Assembly: GCA_963625655.1 (NCBI GenBank)
Contig: CAVFTS010000030.1
Location: 1 to 22,356, forward strand
Direction of reading: 5' to 3'
Source of the DNA: F23-B02 sp963625655
Lineage (GTDB): Bacteria > Bacillota > Clostridia > Oscillospirales > Oscillospiraceae
DNA: 22,356 bases
Shown here: positions 7,317 through 17,433 of the stretch, piece by piece
Layout: every line of letters begins with the position of its first letter
Numbering within the stretch: position 1 is the stretch's first letter
Notes under the pieces: model-generated
Database searches by the model: none
What the model saw: the letters and a program-made list of their open reading frames with translations, nothing else
What the model was told of the DNA's origin: nothing
Position numbers and translations under genes: made by a program

Positions 7317-8621
7317 ATGCTGGATATAAAGTTTGTAAGAGAGAATCCGGATGCCGTCAAGGAGAACATCCGCAAGAAGTTTCAGGACGCAAAGCTCCCC
7401 CTCGTCGACGAGGTTTTGGAGCTTGACCGCAAGAACAGGGCTGCGATAACCGAGGCAAGCGAGCTTCGTGCGTCCCGCAACGCACTGTCCAAGGAGATCG
7501 GAAAGCTCATGGGCATGGCAAAGAAGGATCCGAGTAAGCTCGACGAGGCGGAAAAGGTCAAATCGCAGGTCAAGGCACAGGCGGACAGGCTTGCGGAGCT
7601 TGAGGTCATCGAGGACGAGTGCGCAAAGCGCATCCGAGAAATAATGCTGCTCATCCCGAACATCATCGACCCCTCCGTTCCCATCGGCCCCGACGACAGC
7701 CACAACGTCGAGGTGCAGCGCTTCGGCGAGGCGAAGGTGCCGGAGTTCGACATTCCGTACCACACCGCCATCATGGAGAGCTTTGACGGCGTTGACATGG
7801 ACGCCGCCGGCAGGGTATCCGGCAACGGCTTCTACTACCTCATGGGCGACATCGCACGCCTGCACTCGGCGGTACTGGCGTATGCCCGTGACTTCATGAT
7901 CGACAAGGGCTTCACCTACTGCATCCCGCCGTTCATGATACACGGCAACGTGGTCGAGGGCGTCATGAGCCAATCCGACATGGACGCAATGATGTACAAG
8001 ATCGAGGGCGAGGACCTGTACCTCATCGGCACCTCCGAGCATTCCATGATCGGCAAATTCATCGACCAGATCATCCCGGAAGCGAGCCTGCCCAAGACTC
8101 TCACGAGCTACAGCCCCTGCTTCCGCAAGGAAAAGGGTGCACACGGCATCGAGGAGCGAGGCGTTTACCGCATCCACCAGTTTGAAAAGCAGGAGATGAT
8201 TGTCGTCTGCAAGCCGGAGGAGAGCATGGACTGGTACGAGAAGATGTGGCGGCTGTCCGTCGAGCTGTTCCGCAGCATGGAGATTCCGGTGCGTCAGCTT
8301 GAGTGCTGCTCCGGCGACCTTGCCGACCTCAAGGTGAAAAGCTGCGACATTGAGGCGTGGTCTCCCCGTCAGCAGAAGTACTTCGAGGTCTGCTCCTGCT
8401 CCAACCTCGGCGATGCGCAGGCGAGAAGGCTCAAGATGCGTGTCAAGGGCGAGGACGGCAAAATGTACCTGCCGCACACGCTCAACAACACCGTCGCAGC
8501 GCCTCCCCGTATGCTGATAGCTTTCCTCGAAAACCACCTTCAGGCGGACGGCAGCGTGACAATCCCCGAGGTTCTGCGTCCCTACATGGGCGGCAAGGCG
8601 CTGCTTGTTCCGAATAAATAA
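7317..8621 (+). CDS. serS: Seryl-tRNA synthetase
   Basis: This cytosolic class II synthetase charges tRNA-Ser (and tRNA-Sec where present). Residues 1-110 form the N-terminal coiled-coil arm that binds the long variable arm of the tRNA (RAAITEASELRASRNALSKE and following). The TSEHS motif is at 239-243. Motif 2 includes FRKEKGAHGIEERGVYRIHQ from about 269. Motif 3 is in the region APPRMLIAFLENH (395-407), followed by IPEVLRPYMGG. Length is 434, normal. GGAG lies about 9 bases before the ATG. Motif 3 lacks the usual LAVGRT-like wording of the Bacillus enzyme but keeps the Arg and the LEN element, so it belongs to a divergent SerRS subgroup. Confidence 0.95.
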   Translation: MLDIKFVRENPDAVKENIRKKFQDAKLPLVDEVLELDRKNRAAITEASELRASRNALSKEIGKLMGMAKKDPSKLDEAEKVKSQVKAQADRLAELEVIEDECAKRIREIMLLIPNIIDPSVPIGPDDSHNVEVQRFGEAKVPEFDIPYHTAIMESFDGVDMDAAGRVSGNGFYYLMGDIARLHSAVLAYARDFMIDKGFTYCIPPFMIHGNVVEGVMSQSDMDAMMYKIEGEDLYLIGTSEHSMIGKFIDQIIPEASLPKTLTSYSPCFRKEKGAHGIEERGVYRIHQFEKQEMIVVCKPEESMDWYEKMWRLSVELFRSMEIPVRQLECCSGDLADLKVKSCDIEAWSPRQQKYFEVCSCSNLGDAQARRLKMRVKGEDGKMYLPHTLNNTVAAPPRMLIAFLENHLQADGSVTIPEVLRPYMGGKALLVPNK

Positions 8622-8655
8622 ACTAATATAAATTAAATAAGGAAGGTAATGAAAC

Positions 8656-9057
8656 ATGAAGAAGTTTTTGGCTGAATTCAAGGCGTTTGCGCTTCGGGGC
8701 AACGTGATGGATCTGGCGGTCGGCGTCATCATCGGCGGCGCCTTCACCGCACTGGTGACCTCGCTCATAAACAACCTCATAAACCCGATAATCGGCTGCT
8801 TTGCCGAGGAGGGCATTTCGGGACTGTCCGTCAAGATCGGCGAGGCGCAGTTCATGTACGGTCAGTTTATCATGGACGTCGTGAACTTCATCATCATGGC
8901 GTTTGTGGTGTTCCTGATGGTCAAGGCGGTAAATAAGCTGACGAGCCTCGGCAAGAAGAAGGAAGAGCCGAAGAAGGAAGAACCCAAAAAGCCGACGACC
9001 GATGAACTTTTGACGGCGATCCTCGACGAGCTTAAAAAGCAGAACGGCGAAGAGTGA
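8656..9057 (+). CDS. mscL: Large-conductance mechanosensitive channel
   Basis: MscL forms a homopentameric pore in the cytoplasmic membrane that opens under membrane tension to release solutes during osmotic downshock. The N-terminal amphipathic segment (FLAEFKAFALRGNVMDLAVG) is followed by TM1 with GVIIGGAFTALVTSLINNL. TM2 at about 68-95 and a charged C-terminal bundle rich in KKEEPKK complete it. Length is 133 residues, typical. AAGGAAGG precedes the ATG, and the gap from serS is 34 bases. The operon ends at the hairpin 9063-9095. Confidence 0.96.
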   Translation: MKKFLAEFKAFALRGNVMDLAVGVIIGGAFTALVTSLINNLINPIIGCFAEEGISGLSVKIGEAQFMYGQFIMDVVNFIIMAFVVFLMVKAVNKLTSLGKKKEEPKKEEPKKPTTDELLTAILDELKKQNGEE

Positions 9058-9062
9058 TACAT

Positions 9063-9095
9063 AAAAAATCGCAGGAGAACCTCCTGCGATTTTTT
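9063..9095. terminator. Bidirectional terminator between mscL and the small lipoprotein gene
   Basis: A perfect 15-base-pair stem (AAAAAATCGCAGGAG paired with CTCCTGCGATTTTTT) with loop AAC. It has A and T runs on either side, so it works for mscL (+) and for the convergent lipoprotein gene (-). Confidence 0.92.
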
Positions 9096-9104
9096 TGCGA
9101 TATA

Positions 9105-9428
9105 TCAGTCCACACGCACTAACTCCAAAGTTTCTTCGTCGCTTTCCATGGTCATTTCGTCGCCGTCAATTGTAATGGTGTAAGTTTCGGTTTCGCCATC
9201 AAGCTCAAGCGTCATCTCATCGCCGTCGATTTCATAGCTTGCTTCCAGAACAACTTCACCGACTAAGGAGACGGTCATTGTGCCGTCATCATCAAAGATC
9301 CATTCGGCTCCGATGGTGCTGTCTTCCCATGTTCCGATGATCTGATCCTGAAGGCTTGATCCGCAAGCGGACAGCAGCAGCATCATGATGAGTATGAGGG
9401 GAATAAGGATTTTTGCGGCTCTTTTCAT
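9105..9428 (-). CDS. Small secreted lipoprotein, lipocalin-like (function unknown)
   Basis: This 107-residue protein has a signal peptide and lipobox LLSAC (Cys22), so it should be anchored to the outer face of the membrane. After the lipid anchor, QIIGTWED opens a beta-rich domain with two similar hairpins (YEIDGDEMTLE and ITIDGDEMTME). This GTW-plus-strands layout resembles the small lipocalin-like domains common in Clostridia lipoproteins. It is strongly acidic. AAGGAG lies 7 bases before the ATG. It has its own promoter, divergent from that of the large VWA protein, and ends at the bidirectional hairpin shared with mscL. No specific function can be given. Confidence 0.8.
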   Translation of the reverse strand: MKRAAKILIPLILIMMLLLSACGSSLQDQIIGTWEDSTIGAEWIFDDDGTMTVSLVGEVVLEASYEIDGDEMTLELDGETETYTITIDGDEMTMESDEETLELVRVD

Positions 9429-9494
9429 AGTCTTTCTCCTTCATTTTTAAATTTTGCACAAAATTTGCCTTTGATTTTGTGTCCTCCATGTTCA

Positions 9495-9523
9495 AAATAA
9501 CACACGTCATGTATATGAGTCAA
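9495..9523 (-). promoter_or_regulatory. Sigma-A promoter of the small lipoprotein gene
   Basis: On the minus strand there is TTGACT (complement of 9518-9523), a 17-base spacer and TTATTT (complement of 9495-9500), about 65 bases before the ATG. Confidence 0.55.
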
Positions 9524-9576
9524 CACTTTTTATTGCGGAAATGATGAGCCATGCTCAAAAAGACTTGCTCAAAACC

Positions 9577-9606
9577 TTGAATTTGCGCCGTGCGGCGTTG
9601 TATAAT
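9577..9606 (+). promoter_or_regulatory. Sigma-A promoter of the zinc ribbon / VWA gene, with an inverted repeat in its spacer
   Basis: TTGAAT (9577-9582), an 18-base spacer and a perfect TATAAT (9601-9606). The spacer contains the perfect inverted repeat CGCCG-TG-CGGCG (9586-9597), which could be an operator or chance in G+C-rich DNA. The start codon follows at 9648 after AAGGAGGAG. Confidence 0.65.
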
Positions 9607-9647
9607 CCGATTATAAACACCCACACACGGACAAGGAGGAGCCGATC

Positions 9648-12068
9648 ATGTTCTGTACAAAGTGCGGAAAAGAGATCCCCAAGCGTTCAAAATTCTGCCC
9701 CCACTGCGGTGAAACGATAAACGCCGCTCCCGCAAAGGCACCCAAGGCGCCCAAGCCCAAAAAGCCCCGCTCCACGAAGATCGGCGGTGCGGTGCTTGCG
9801 CTCGTTTTGTGCCTGCTGCTCATGCTCTCGTCGGCGGCGTATATCATCGTCCCTGTGATCAAAGGCAACACCGTTTCAGACAAGGCAAGAGACGGAAAGG
9901 GCGCAGGAGGCGAGAGCACTCTGTCCTACAACACCGAGGCGATAGAAAAGAAAACGCCGGACTTGAGCTCCCTCGGCGAGCTTGCCGGCACCAAGGAGCA
10001 GGCGCAGAAGCTGAGCAGCGAGGCAAGCGACTTCTCCGCCGCCATGGACGCCGCCGAAGCCTCGCTCGAGAGCGAGTACCCTGAGGTAACGCTGAATAAC
10101 CTCGACGACTTCCTCGACGACATCGAACACACCGTATACGATATGTATTCCGATGGTGTGATCGAGGACTATGACGTATGCGATACCGGAATACTCGTCA
10201 TGCTGGACAGCGGAGCGCAGTACTACTATGCGCCGGAGCTTGCGGACGTGGACGCAAACGGCGACGATGCTCCGGAGCTTTACGTCTCGACCTACCAGCC
10301 CTGCCTGCCCTCGTATGAAGGGCATGAAGTGTGGAGCTATATACACCTTGTGGACGATGCGGCGGAGAGCATCGACTCCGAGTACGACGTGTACTCATTT
10401 GAAAGCTCCGCAAACTACGACACCGAGGCGGTCGATCTCGAAAGCATCTCCGCCATGGGCCGGTACAGCGTCATCCTCTGGCACGGTCACGGAGCCTACT
10501 CATACAGCGTCGGCTCCATGCTCGTCACGGGTCTGCCTTGCACCGAGGAGAACTATCAGAAGTATGCGCAGGCGATTGAAGACGGCTCCCTCGTTTCGGG
10601 CAGCAGCACCTTCCTCATCACCGCAAGCTTTGTCGAAAACTATTTTGAGGACGGCAGTCTCGCCAACAGCATAGTCTACCTCGGCACCTGCTCAAGCGGA
10701 CGGGACGAACGCCTTGCCGACGCCTTCCTTTCCAAGGGTGCGGCGGCGGTCTACGCAAACGACGGCATTATTACGACCGCATACAATCTTCAGATGATAG
10801 ACGCCGTGAGCGAGGGGCTGTGCAAGAAAAACGCCGACGGCTCGCACTACAGCGTGTCGGACGCTTTGGAGTACGCACAGGCAGTGCTCGCCGCCGTGGA
10901 CCCCTACGGCGGCGACGGCGCAGCCGTCTGTCTGTTTACCGATCAGCCCGATTTTTCGCTCGACTGGTACAAGGGCATGATGCTGTCCGACAGGTCGGTC
11001 GTTTTGACGCTCGACAGCTCCGGCAGCATGGAGGGAACCCCCATTGAGGAGACAAAGGACGCAGCACACCGCTTCGTAAGCTCCGTACTCGGTCAGAACG
11101 CCGCAGTCGGCATCGTGAGCTACGACTACGACGCCATGCTCCGCCTCGGCTTCTCGGCGGACGAGGGTGTTCTCGGCTCCGCCATCGACGACATATCCGC
11201 CGACGGCAGCACCAACACCTACGACGGTCTTGCGACGGCGGCGAGCCTGCTCTCGACCGTGGACTCCAAGGAGAAGATAATCGTCCTCATGTCGGACGGC
11301 ATGCCGAACGATGGGCTTATGGGAGACGATCTCATCGAATACGCACAGTCTCTCAAGGACGAGGGCATAAGCATATACACTCTCGGCTTCTTCCAGGATC
11401 TCTGCTCCGACGACAAGTACGAAGCGCAGCAGCTCATGGAGGCGCTCGCAAGCGACGGCTGCCACTACGAGGTGGCGGATGCCGACGACCTGCAATTTTT
11501 CTTCGGCGACATTGCGGATCAGGTCAACGGCCGGCGCTACATTTACATAAGGATCGCCTGTCCTGCGGAGGTCACGGTGAAGTACAACGGAGAAAAGCTC
11601 TGCTCCGAGGAGAGCGGTCTCTCCACCCGCACCTCCTTCGGCTCGCTGAGCTTTGAGAATACGGAGGAGGGCGACGACACCGCAAAGGTGCTGAGGCTCA
11701 AGGAGGGTGCTCTGTACAACATCAAGATCAAGGGCAACGCCTCCGGCAGCATGAACTACACCGTCGGCTACATGGACGAAAACGGTGAGTACACGGACTT
11801 CAGGCGCTTTGAGGATATCGACATCGGACGGCGCACGGTCATCGACACGGTTGCCGGAAACATGGGCGACACGACGCTGTCCGTGGACTCCGACGGAGAC
11901 GGCAGCTACGATGAGGTGTACACGGCGGGCGAAAACGGCGAAGGTGAGCCGCTCGATCGGACGCTTACCTACGTCGCATTCGGTGTCTGCTGCGCATCGC
12001 TGCTCGGCGCCGTCATCAGCACGGTGGTGATTGTGGTCAGAGTAAAGCGCCGCAAAGCCGCAGCGTAA
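9648..12068 (+). CDS. Membrane protein with zinc ribbon, caspase-like (clan CD) region and VWA domain
   Basis: An 806-residue protein of unknown role. Residues 1-21 are a zinc ribbon (Cys3, Cys6, Cys17, Cys20), followed by a Pro/Lys-rich linker and TM1 (about 44-71). A region at about 150-435 carries ILWHGHGAYSY (His279, His281) and VYLGTCSSG (Cys348), then ADAFLSKGAAAVYAND. This His-Gly followed by Cys after two hydrophobic strands resembles clan CD peptidases such as gingipain (C25). A VWA domain (about 449-630) has a complete MIDAS: DSSGS at 456-460, Thr in STNTYDG at 521-527 and Asp550 in LMSDG. DVDANGDDAPE and DSDGDGSYDE look like calcium-binding loops. TM2 (about 773-797) ends in KRRKAAA. 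The large domains are predicted to be outside the cell, with the zinc ribbon and tail inside. AAGGAGGAG sits 7 bases before the ATG. Peptidase activity is inferred, not shown. Confidence 0.8.
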   Translation: MFCTKCGKEIPKRSKFCPHCGETINAAPAKAPKAPKPKKPRSTKIGGAVLALVLCLLLMLSSAAYIIVPVIKGNTVSDKARDGKGAGGESTLSYNTEAIEKKTPDLSSLGELAGTKEQAQKLSSEASDFSAAMDAAEASLESEYPEVTLNNLDDFLDDIEHTVYDMYSDGVIEDYDVCDTGILVMLDSGAQYYYAPELADVDANGDDAPELYVSTYQPCLPSYEGHEVWSYIHLVDDAAESIDSEYDVYSFESSANYDTEAVDLESISAMGRYSVILWHGHGAYSYSVGSMLVTGLPCTEENYQKYAQAIEDGSLVSGSSTFLITASFVENYFEDGSLANSIVYLGTCSSGRDERLADAFLSKGAAAVYANDGIITTAYNLQMIDAVSEGLCKKNADGSHYSVSDALEYAQAVLAAVDPYGGDGAAVCLFTDQPDFSLDWYKGMMLSDRSVVLTLDSSGSMEGTPIEETKDAAHRFVSSVLGQNAAVGIVSYDYDAMLRLGFSADEGVLGSAIDDISADGSTNTYDGLATAASLLSTVDSKEKIIVLMSDGMPNDGLMGDDLIEYAQSLKDEGISIYTLGFFQDLCSDDKYEAQQLMEALASDGCHYEVADADDLQFFFGDIADQVNGRRYIYIRIACPAEVTVKYNGEKLCSEESGLSTRTSFGSLSFENTEEGDDTAKVLRLKEGALYNIKIKGNASGSMNYTVGYMDENGEYTDFRRFEDIDIGRRTVIDTVAGNMGDTTLSVDSDGDGSYDEVYTAGENGEGEPLDRTLTYVAFGVCCASLLGAVISTVVIVVRVKRRKAAA

Positions 12069-12088
12069 GAGCCTGCATATATCGGCAG

Positions 12089-12122
12089 AAAACCGCCGGA
12101 CTCTGTTGAGTCCGGCGGTTTT
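12089..12122. terminator. Bidirectional terminator between the VWA gene and the Nif11-like gene
   Basis: A perfect 15-base-pair stem (AAAACCGCCGGACTC paired with GAGTCCGGCGGTTTT) with loop TGTT. A and T tails on either side serve both convergent transcripts. Confidence 0.92.
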
Positions 12123-12135
12123 GACATATACCGTA

Positions 12136-12471
12136 TTACTTGTCGCCGCAGAATTTGGATTCCTCGTTGCTCCAGCCACGGTCCAAAAGCCAATAGGAAT
12201 ATTCGGGGATCTCATAATCCGGATCGTCGTCGTGGGAGGCGATCTCCTCCTGACGCTGCGCCTTGAGCTTTGCCTCAAAGCCCATAAGCTCCGTCAGCGT
12301 GAAGGGAAGTCCCAGCTCCTCGGCGACGGGGAACAGAATGTCCTCCACCAAAAACTCCCTCATTTCAAGGCTTCCGGGGTAGTTTGCAAGCGCCGTCTCT
12401 ATGCGGCGGCTCAGCTCCTCGTCGGAACTTATCGTCTCAAAAAACTTACTTACGTTATCAAGCTCCAGCAT
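12136..12471 (-). CDS. Small Nif11-like domain protein (function unknown)
   Basis: This 111-residue acidic protein begins MLELDNVSKFFETISSDEEL and later has VAEELGLPFTLTELMGFEAK. The FFE...DEEL opening and the ELGxPFTxxEL closing resemble the Nif11 domain, used in nitrogen-fixation-linked proteins and as the leader of some RiPP precursors, though with a longer middle. The tail (YSYWLLDRGWSNEESKFCGDK region) has aromatic residues and one Cys but no clear Gly-Gly cleavage site. The ATG at 12471 is preferred over a TTG at 12489, because GGAG lies 8 bases before it and the homology starts there. It is the last gene of a unit with the kinase-like and acetyltransferase-like genes. No RiPP modification enzyme is nearby. 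The domain call was made by eye. Confidence 0.6.
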   Translation of the reverse strand: MLELDNVSKFFETISSDEELSRRIETALANYPGSLEMREFLVEDILFPVAEELGLPFTLTELMGFEAKLKAQRQEEIASHDDDPDYEIPEYSYWLLDRGWSNEESKFCGDK

Positions 12472-12485
12472 TTCGGTTCTCCGTT

Positions 12486-13082
12486 TCAAAACATTTTTGC
12501 GACGTAGGGTACGATCTCCTTTATCACTACGTCGGTGGTGTTGATGCAGAAGTCGTAGTAGGCCTTGTCGCCCCAGCGCTGACCCGTAAAGTCGTTGTAG
12601 TAGCGGGCTCTGTCCTTGTCGATGGCGAGGATGCGCCGTTTAAGCTCCTGATCGGTGAGACTCTCGCCCTCCTGCCTGCTGCGGCAGCGGCTTATGCGGC
12701 TGTCGATATCGGCGTAAACGAACAGGCGGCAGGGCTTGCGCTCACGCAGAATGTAGTCTGCGCAGCGGCCGATGATAACGCAGTCGCTCTTATCGGCGAG
12801 CGAGGAGATGATCTCAGTCTGCGCCTTGAATATCTCCTGTATCTGGCGAACGTGATAGTCCGTGTTGTAGGCAAAGCTGTTGCCTATCGTGATGGGAAAG
12901 AGGCTGTGCGGCTTGCCCTCCACGACGGAGCGGATGTACTTTTCCGACAGCGAGGTGTTTTTTGCGATCTCGCTGATGATTTCCTTGTCGTAATACTCGA
13001 TGCCGAGCTCCTCGGCGAGGCGGCGACCGAGCTCTCTGCCTCCCGAACCGAATTCTCTGCCGACTGTAATGATTTTATTCAT
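12486..13082 (-). CDS. Cytidylate-kinase-like P-loop protein
   Basis: This 198-residue P-loop protein of the cytidylate kinase-like family (PF13189 type) starts MNKIITVGREFGSGGRELGR with the nucleotide-binding loop at residues 8-15. IEYYDKEIISEIAK follows, then VIIGRCADYILRER in the middle. A lid-like region has RQEGESLTDQELKRR, and DFCINTTDV lies near the end. Members are found widely in Clostridia as stand-alone proteins whose substrate is mostly unknown, so true CMP kinase activity should not be assumed. AGGAG lies 8 bases before the ATG. It follows the acetyltransferase-like gene by 12 bases and precedes the Nif11-like start by 14, so the three genes look cotranscribed. Confidence 0.85.
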   Translation of the reverse strand: MNKIITVGREFGSGGRELGRRLAEELGIEYYDKEIISEIAKNTSLSEKYIRSVVEGKPHSLFPITIGNSFAYNTDYHVRQIQEIFKAQTEIISSLADKSDCVIIGRCADYILRERKPCRLFVYADIDSRISRCRSRQEGESLTDQELKRRILAIDKDRARYYNDFTGQRWGDKAYYDFCINTTDVVIKEIVPYVAKMF

Positions 13083-13094
13083 GCGCCCATCTCC

Positions 13095-13721
13095 TTATAA
13101 ATATAAAGATTCGATCAGCCGCCTAAGCTCGACCGCAAAATCGCCGACATGCTTTCCGTCGGCGAAGGCGTGGTTCAGCTCCACGGACATACCGAGAATT
13201 TTTTTGCCGTTTTCGTTGTGGTATTTGCCCCATGTGATGCGGGGTATCGCATCGTCCTTTTCGCAGTTGCGCTCGTTGGTGAATGCGGTAAGCTCCAGCC
13301 ACGGCAGGCAGGATATGAATATCAGATCGTCGCTCTCGCCCGTCATGTCGATAAAGCAGGTCTGCTCAAGGCTCCTGTGCCTTGCCTCACGGCAGAAGTC
13401 TGCGATATCTCCGTCCGCCGCCATCGTCACGATGTGGAAGCTGTCCGCACCGGGCTTTAAGTCCGTAAAGCTCGGCCGCCGTGCGTCAAGCAGGACGGGG
13501 ACGCCGTTGCGCATGGCGTATCTGAGCGCCTCGACGGAATTTACCGCCTTCGTCACAAGGTAGGTCAGCGCATAGTAAAAGCTCAGCCCCTGTGACTTTA
13601 CATAGTCGTAAAGCTCCGTGACGTCGAGATTGAAGGTCACGGAATAAAACGGGTTCGACATGGGCGAGAAAAACTCATACAGCTCACGCCGACGCCATGT
13701 GTCGTAGCAAAGCTCCTTCAC
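13095..13721 (-). CDS. Chloramphenicol acetyltransferase-like (CatA-like) O-acetyltransferase
   Basis: This 208-residue protein of the CAT family uses acetyl-CoA to acetylate hydroxyl groups in characterised members. The N-terminus YDTWRRRELYEFFSPM and NPFYSVTFNLDVTEL match the typical opening. PRITWGKY comes near the end, followed by VELNHAFADGKHVGDF, whose His184 is in the position of the catalytic His of the HHAxxDG motif; the first His is Asn here, as in many CAT-like proteins. The start is GTG at 13721, chosen for AAAGGAGG 6 bases upstream. An upstream TTG at 13763 would lie next to the -10. Being chromosomal, with a housekeeping-like neighbourhood and no mobile element, it may not confer drug resistance; the substrate is unknown. 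Confidence 0.82.
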   Translation of the reverse strand: MKELCYDTWRRRELYEFFSPMSNPFYSVTFNLDVTELYDYVKSQGLSFYYALTYLVTKAVNSVEALRYAMRNGVPVLLDARRPSFTDLKPGADSFHIVTMAADGDIADFCREARHRSLEQTCFIDMTGESDDLIFISCLPWLELTAFTNERNCEKDDAIPRITWGKYHNENGKKILGMSVELNHAFADGKHVGDFAVELRRLIESLYL

Positions 13722-13753
13722 GCTCCGCCTCCTTTGACGCTTTATCCGATAAA

Positions 13754-13778
13754 ATAATAGCACAAAAATTTGCGGGAT

Positions 13779-13782
<4 letters not shown>
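13754..13782 (-). promoter_or_regulatory. Sigma-A promoter of the acetyltransferase-like unit
   Basis: On the minus strand there is TTGAAT (complement of 13777-13782), a 17-base spacer and TATTAT (complement of 13754-13759). The -35 overlaps the mfd stop codon (13779-13781). This makes the three downstream genes an independent unit, although read-through from mfd is possible since no terminator separates them. Confidence 0.65.
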
Positions 13783-17300
<3,518 letters not shown>

Positions 17301-17308
17301 GACAAAAT

Positions 17309-17337
17309 ATTATATTCCTTTGCCGACAAATCGTCAA
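17309..17337 (-). promoter_or_regulatory. Sigma-A promoter of mfd, next to the start codon
   Basis: On the minus strand there is TTGACG (complement of 17332-17337), a 17-base spacer and a perfect TATAAT (complement of 17309-17314). Only 8 bases lie between the -10 and the ATG, so the predicted leader is about 1-2 nt. Confidence 0.7.
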
Positions 17338-17371
17338 GAAACCGCTCGGCTTAAATGTTTACAAATATCTG

Positions 17372-17400
17372 TTGATTACGCAACCATTGTATAGTAGAAT
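17372..17400 (+). promoter_or_regulatory. Sigma-A promoter of the foldase lipoprotein gene
   Basis: TTGATT (17372-17377), a 17-base spacer and TAGAAT (17395-17400), 33 bases before the start at 17434. It is back to back with the mfd promoter. Confidence 0.65.
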
Positions 17401-17433
17401 GATATGTAATTTTTGCAGAACGGAGAATTGCAA

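Noticed and set aside
7293..8855. Long minus-strand open frame of 520 codons opposite serS
   Set aside because: It lies antisense to an unmistakable serS with all its motifs. Its translation is low-complexity (Val/Ala/Leu/His-rich), as expected from the complement of G+C-rich codons.
10692..12278. Long minus-strand open frame of 528 codons opposite the VWA gene
   Set aside because: It runs through the bidirectional terminator and overlaps the VWA coding region, and it has no recognisable domain; it is a codon-bias shadow.
13095..13721. Acquired chloramphenicol resistance gene
   Set aside because: No mobile element, repeat or composition change surrounds it, and it sits in a packed chromosomal unit. 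CAT-like paralogues of unknown substrate are common in Clostridia.
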